Positions 38,119 to 41,097 of a stretch of 41,097 bases of DNA are shown here, piece after piece. The stretch spans positions 1 through 41,097 of the forward strand of contig JAEEPF010000010.1 of NCBI GenBank assembly GCA_016284635.1, in the 5' to 3' direction. The notes under the pieces were generated by a model. It saw only the letters and a list, made by a program, of their open reading frames with translations. It searched no databases and was not told the DNA's origin. The stretch comes from Prevotella sp. Its GTDB lineage: Bacteria; Bacteroidota; Bacteroidia; Bacteroidales; Bacteroidaceae. The translations under genes and the position numbers were made by a program. Position 1 is the first letter of the stretch; each line of letters starts with the position of its first letter.

Positions 38119-38985
38119 AATACAAATGTCATACCTTGACATGAAAGAGGCACCGGGCTGCAGATGGTTCATCAGAGGTTTGTCCTTGAACTCGCCCTTG
38201 AAACTACGGGGATCGCCAAGGCCGTACCAAGGCTCGATGCAGACGAAGGGTGCCTGCTTGCCGAACGGACTCCAGAAGGCGATGACGGGGGTGCGGAAGG
38301 TGACGGTAACCTCTGGATCGCCACCAGGCCCTAAGAGTTCGGCACGATGCAACTGGCACTTGTGGATCTTGATGGAGTCGTTGCGCCAGGTGTTATCCGT
38401 GAACTCCATGATGCCCTTCTCAGCCTCTACGAATGGGATCTCGTCCATCTCGTGCGATCCGTCGCCATAGCTGTGGAGAGCGTCCATCGGCTCCTGGTTG
38501 TCAAGGCGGATACGGCCATACTGGTTCTCGCCAGCCTTCATGCCAGGGATATTGAAGGCAGGATGACCGCCTATCTGGAAATGGATCTCCTGGGTGTCGG
38601 TATTATGGACGTGCCAGATGACGCCTATCTTATTATTATCAAGCACATAGCTGACGCTGAGGGTAAAGTCGTAGGGATAGACCTGCTTCGTCTCTTCTGA
38701 CGATTCGAGGGCGAAGGTGATCTTGCGCTCGCCTTGGGCAATAAACTTAAAGTCCATATCGCGGGCAAATCCGTGACGCGGCAAGTGGTATTCCTTTCCG
38801 TCGACAGTATAAGTGTCGTTGTTCACGCTGCAGACGATGGGGAAGAGGATGGGTGAGCGACGAGGCCAGAATGTGGGGTCTCCCTGCCATAAGTATTCCT
38901 TACCGTTTGCGTCCTTGATGCTCTGGAGCTCAGCTCCTTTCTCTGATACGACGATCGAGAGTTGTTCGTTTTTGAGTTCTACCAT
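38101..38985 (-). CDS. Aldose 1-epimerase family protein
   Basis: A 294-residue beta-sandwich of the galactose mutarotase/YeaD type. The motif GHPAFNIPG, with the catalytic-type His, and the segment LPRHGFARDMDF (RHGFAR) are clear. PTFWPRRSPILFPIV near the N terminus matches the family. It probably interconverts alpha and beta sugar anomers, and the exact sugar is unknown. It lies in the middle of a close minus-strand run (9-nt and 15-nt gaps). Confidence 0.85.
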   Translation of the reverse strand: MVELKNEQLSIVVSEKGAELQSIKDANGKEYLWQGDPTFWPRRSPILFPIVCSVNNDTYTVDGKEYHLPRHGFARDMDFKFIAQGERKITFALESSEETKQVYPYDFTLSVSYVLDNNKIGVIWHVHNTDTQEIHFQIGGHPAFNIPGMKAGENQYGRIRLDNQEPMDALHSYGDGSHEMDEIPFVEAEKGIMEFTDNTWRNDSIKIHKCQLHRAELLGPGGDPEVTVTFRTPVIAFWSPFGKQAPFVCIEPWYGLGDPRSFKGEFKDKPLMNHLQPGASFMSRYDICIKGEKE

Positions 38986-38994
38986 AATAGTTTG

Positions 38995-39480
38995 TTATTT
39001 TGATTTGTAAATAATGATTGAAAACAAGACAGATTCCACGAGGATGAGGCCGATGACTGCCAAGATGGGAACGACAGACGGAGAGCTCATGCCAAGCATG
39101 GTATAGGCCGTAGCCAGTGGTAATAACAGGAATGTGATGCCTGTCACCCGAAGTGACCGGATGGCCAATTCCACCTGGCGGATGTTCCTGATTTTGAACG
39201 GCAGATTGATACGTTGAGGGAAATAGGCACATGATATACAGACGATGGCGCCTATTGTCAAGAGTGCGCAGGGAATGGTGATTCCTGCAGGCGGACCGTA
39301 TGCATTCGGCTTGCCTGAAGCATCGAAATGGGTGGGGATGATGTCTGGCGCACGATGAACCAGCCAGATAATCACTCCCCAGACGATGAGGGCTATCAGG
39401 ACAAACACAATCTCAAAGACGGTTGCCTCTGTGGTGCGATGCACCTTGATCTTCTTAATGTCAAAGTTGTTCTGTTCCAT
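38995..39480 (-). CDS. DUF1648 membrane protein
   Basis: A 161-residue protein with about four membrane helices (FEIVFVLIALIVWGVIIWLV, GITIPCALLTIGAIVCISC, GITFLLLPLATAYTMLG, VVPILAVIGLILVESVLF). The PTHFDASGKPNAYGP motif just after the first helix is typical of DUF1648, also found in SdpI-type immunity proteins. Its start overlaps the end of the ribbon-helix-helix gene by 20 nt. Confidence 0.83.
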   Translation of the reverse strand: MEQNNFDIKKIKVHRTTEATVFEIVFVLIALIVWGVIIWLVHRAPDIIPTHFDASGKPNAYGPPAGITIPCALLTIGAIVCISCAYFPQRINLPFKIRNIRQVELAIRSLRVTGITFLLLPLATAYTMLGMSSPSVVPILAVIGLILVESVLFSIIIYKSK

Positions 39481-39652
39481 TGTTTTGCTTTTTCTTGGGC
39501 AGACGCTTGGCTTTACGCAGGGCCTCGGTGATGATCCACTGCAGCTGGCCGTTGGTGCTGCGAAACTCGTCCGCAGCCCAGGCCTCTATAGCGTCCATCG
39601 TGTCCGAGTCTACACGCAGGATAAAGTTTTTCGTTGTCTTCTTATCTGCCAT
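39461..39652 (-). CDS. Arc-type ribbon-helix-helix DNA-binding protein
   Basis: A 63-residue protein reading KNFILRVDSDTMDAIEAWAA then GQLQWIITEALRKAKR: a short N-terminal strand then two helices, as in Arc/MetJ-type repressors. The strand residues F-L-V point into the major groove in the family. It is co-transcribed with the SPFH gene upstream (gap 35 nt), whose promoter carries a 17-bp palindrome (40673-40689), a plausible operator. Confidence 0.83.
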   Translation of the reverse strand: MADKKTTKNFILRVDSDTMDAIEAWAADEFRSTNGQLQWIITEALRKAKRLPKKKQNNGTEQL

Positions 39653-39655
39653 AGA

Positions 39656-39679
39656 GAAATTCGTTAAATTCGTGGTCGT
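39656..39679. repeat. Dispersed AATTCGTG repeat (copy 3)
   Basis: GAAATTCGTTAAATTCGTGG and following bases between the SPFH and ribbon-helix-helix genes. It shares ATTCGTGGTCGT exactly with the complement of 16206-16217. Confidence 0.65.
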
Positions 39680-39687
39680 AAAACTCT

Positions 39688-40653
39688 TTAGTGGTTCAGC
39701 GTTCCTGTGTTTACGACAGGCTGGGCAGACTCGTCGCCACAGAGCACTACGAGCAGGTTGCTTACCATTGCAGCCTTCTTGTCGTCATCGAGGTCGACGA
39801 TATTCTCGTTGGAAAGTTTGTCGAGCGCCATCTTCACCATCGAGACTGCACCCTCGACGATCTTCTCACGGGCTGTGATGATGGCTGAGGCCTGCTGGCG
39901 ACGCAGCATCACGGCAGCAATCTCTGGAGCATAGGCGAGGTAGTTGATGCGGGCCTCTACGACCTCGATGCCTGCAAGCGCCAGACGTTCGTCGAGCTTC
40001 TGCTCCAACTGCTCGTTGATTTCTTCGGCACTTGAGCGCAGCGTAGGCTCCCCAGCCTTCGAGTCCTCATCGTCGTAAGCATACTGGCCTGCCACTTGGC
40101 GCAGGGCAGCGTCGCTCTGCACTCGGACGAAGTTCTCCAAGGCGTTCATCAGTCCCTTCGTGTCAGAACCGATGGCATTGGGATTGGAGGCCATCGTTTG
40201 GGAGTCCACTTCGAAGAGGGCCTTGTAGGTGTCCTTCAACTTCCACACGAGCACCAGGCCGATCATCACGGGATTGCCCGTCTTGTCGTTCACCTTGATG
40301 GGCTCCGCGTCGAGGTTGCGGGCACGCAGCGATACCTTTTTCGTACCGTAGAAGGGGCAGATCCAGTAGAAGCCTGTCTTTGAGAATGTGCCGCTGTACT
40401 TGCCGAACCACGTGGTCACCTTCGCCTCGTTGGGCTCCAGCATCATCAGTCCGCACCACATTATTATATTTATAAGGAGCAACAGCAGACTGCCGCCCAG
40501 TTCCCAGCCGCCACAATTGCCGTTGCTGCTGTCGAGCGTGATGATGCTAAACACGATGCCTACGATAGACAGAATCGAAACTGCCAGGTTGACGAACGTC
40601 ATCAGAAAACCGTTCATCACCATTCCCTTGAATGCAAATTCTTTATTCTCCAT
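39688..40653 (-). CDS. SPFH/Band 7 domain membrane protein
   Basis: A stomatin/flotillin-like protein of 321 residues. Two N-terminal membrane segments (about 10-40 and 50-70; SLLLLLINIIMWCGLMML) are followed by the Band 7 domain (EPNEAKVTTWFGKYSGTFSK, GLVLVWKLKDT), then a helical tail with LAYAPEIAAVMLRRQQASAI, the usual SPFH signature. Such proteins form membrane-associated rings that organise proteases or lipids. It is first in an apparent five-gene minus-strand operon. Confidence 0.9.
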   Translation of the reverse strand: MENKEFAFKGMVMNGFLMTFVNLAVSILSIVGIVFSIITLDSSNGNCGGWELGGSLLLLLINIIMWCGLMMLEPNEAKVTTWFGKYSGTFSKTGFYWICPFYGTKKVSLRARNLDAEPIKVNDKTGNPVMIGLVLVWKLKDTYKALFEVDSQTMASNPNAIGSDTKGLMNALENFVRVQSDAALRQVAGQYAYDDEDSKAGEPTLRSSAEEINEQLEQKLDERLALAGIEVVEARINYLAYAPEIAAVMLRRQQASAIITAREKIVEGAVSMVKMALDKLSNENIVDLDDDKKAAMVSNLLVVLCGDESAQPVVNTGTLNH

Positions 40654-40672
40654 AATGATTAAGTTTTAAAAT

Positions 40673-40689
40673 GATATCAATTTGATATC
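40673..40689. promoter_or_regulatory. Perfect 17-bp palindrome at the SPFH promoter
   Basis: GATATCAA-T-TTGATATC, perfect 8-bp arms, directly adjacent to the minus-strand -7 box at 40690-40698 and covering the likely transcription start. This suits a repressor, and the operon encodes a ribbon-helix-helix protein. Confidence 0.6.
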
Positions 40690-40698
40690 GCAAAGATA
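40690..40698 (-). promoter_or_regulatory. -7 promoter box for the SPFH operon
   Basis: TATCTTTGC on the minus strand, 36 nt upstream of the SPFH ATG. No clear -33 TTTG. Confidence 0.65.
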
Positions 40699-40799
40699 TG
40701 AACTTTTTCTGATTCGGCAATGGATTTGACTGAATTTTTAATATAATTTAAGAAAAGCATGGTTCCACGGAGGTTGCATGTAGATTTAATCACAAAGGA

Positions 40800-40914
40800 A
40801 GAGCCCCCGCAATTTGCAGAGGCTCTCCTTCGCTTAATCGCCTACTTGATGCTGCGCATCTAGTTCGCTCACGCTCGGCAGAGCTCAAGCGAGCTTGGCT
40901 CTGCTCTCGCTAAT
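40800..40914 (-). terminator. Hairpins downstream of the Hcp-like gene
   Basis: AGAGCC/GGCTCT (40800-40826) encloses GCAAATTGC. A larger stem, GCAGAGCTC / GAGCTTGGCTCTGC with a 2-nt bulge, lies at about 40878-40905. Both lie just after the stop codon at 40919 on the minus strand and probably end that transcript; the larger one could be a dispersed repeat. Confidence 0.5.
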
Positions 40915-40918
40915 TCAC

Positions 40919-41097
40919 TCACTTCCAAGGATTATCGTAAGCGACGGCGCCGTTCTCGAGCTTCTGGCAAACGATCTCGATCTGCTCGTAGTGGTCCTGA
41001 CCGTCTTCCCACTTCTCGACGTAGTCGATGCAGTAGCAGCTGGTGCCCTTGAGCTCCTTCATCGTCGAGCCGTCTACCGTATTGAAGAACTGCACTT
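40919..41097 (-). CDS. 3' end of a gene, possibly Hcp/TssD-like (partial)
   Basis: Only the last 58 codons are in the window; the start lies to the right. The peptide begins VQFFNTVDGSTMKELKGTSC and ends EIVCQKLENGAVAYDNPWK. The order (a TMKEL segment, a YCIDYVEKW strand, an IEI-x-CQKLENG strand, and a terminal NPW) resembles the C-terminal strands of type VI secretion tube proteins (Hcp/TssD), which usually end in a similar N-x-W. Unlike the usual IS-A-(Q/E)-(K/E)-(I/L) strand, this one has VCQKL. The match is by pattern only, and the gene could be something else. Confidence 0.4.
   Translation of the reverse strand, partial: VQFFNTVDGSTMKELKGTSCYCIDYVEKWEDGQDHYEQIEIVCQKLENGAVAYDNPWK

Overview
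The window looks like chromosomal DNA of a Prevotella-type member of the Bacteroidales. The signs are: promoters of the Bacteroidetes kind (a TAnnTTTGC -7 box recurs upstream of many genes, with a TTTG -33 box in the clearest cases), almost no Shine-Dalgarno sequences, a smalltalk small protein, secreted proteins typical of the phylum (a CotH-kinase/lamin-tail protein with a sorting-type C terminus and a WGET-type repeat protein), and many very short tandem-repeat arrays. No phage, insertion sequence, integrase or CRISPR array was found.

Layout. 1-450: a smalltalk ORF, a REP-like palindrome, a bidirectional terminator and tRNA-Val(TAC). 543-8688, minus strand: guaB, two SurA-type peptidyl-prolyl isomerases, an OstA/LptA-like LPS-transport protein and mutL. 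8837-14449, minus: tig, clpP, clpX and recQ (protein folding, proteolysis and DNA repair). 14659-15507, minus: lptB. 15645-16202, plus: a small AraC-type regulator, convergent across a 26-bp perfect inverted repeat with two translationally coupled exported proteins (16295-18921). 18934-28897, minus: four consecutive sensor histidine kinases behind one good promoter. 29027-29974, minus: cysK. 30257-31735, plus: frr-rsgA. 31768-37409: a secreted WGET-type protein, a CotH-kinase protein and an S9 peptidase. 37414-40653, minus: an apparent five-gene operon (SPFH protein, ribbon-helix-helix regulator, DUF1648 membrane protein, aldose 1-epimerase family, B3/B4 domain protein). 40919-41097: the 3' end of a gene resembling the C terminus of Hcp/TssD.

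Two things stand out. First, the kinase operon alternates proteins that have lost the phospho-accepting histidine (Tyr at 27419-27421, Phe at 22486-22488) with proteins that keep it. Each His-less gene lies exactly 15 nt upstream of a His-containing one. This suggests two pseudokinase/kinase pairs. Second, the window is strewn with short tandem arrays, mostly with a 7-bp period but with different unit sequences. They lie between genes and also in frame inside genes: four in mutL, one in the ATPase domain of a kinase, one at the domain junction of the S9 peptidase, and some that form signal-peptide cores. Because 7 bp is not a multiple of three, a change in copy number would shift the frame, so mutL could be phase-variable. 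Several arrays are arranged as inverted pairs.
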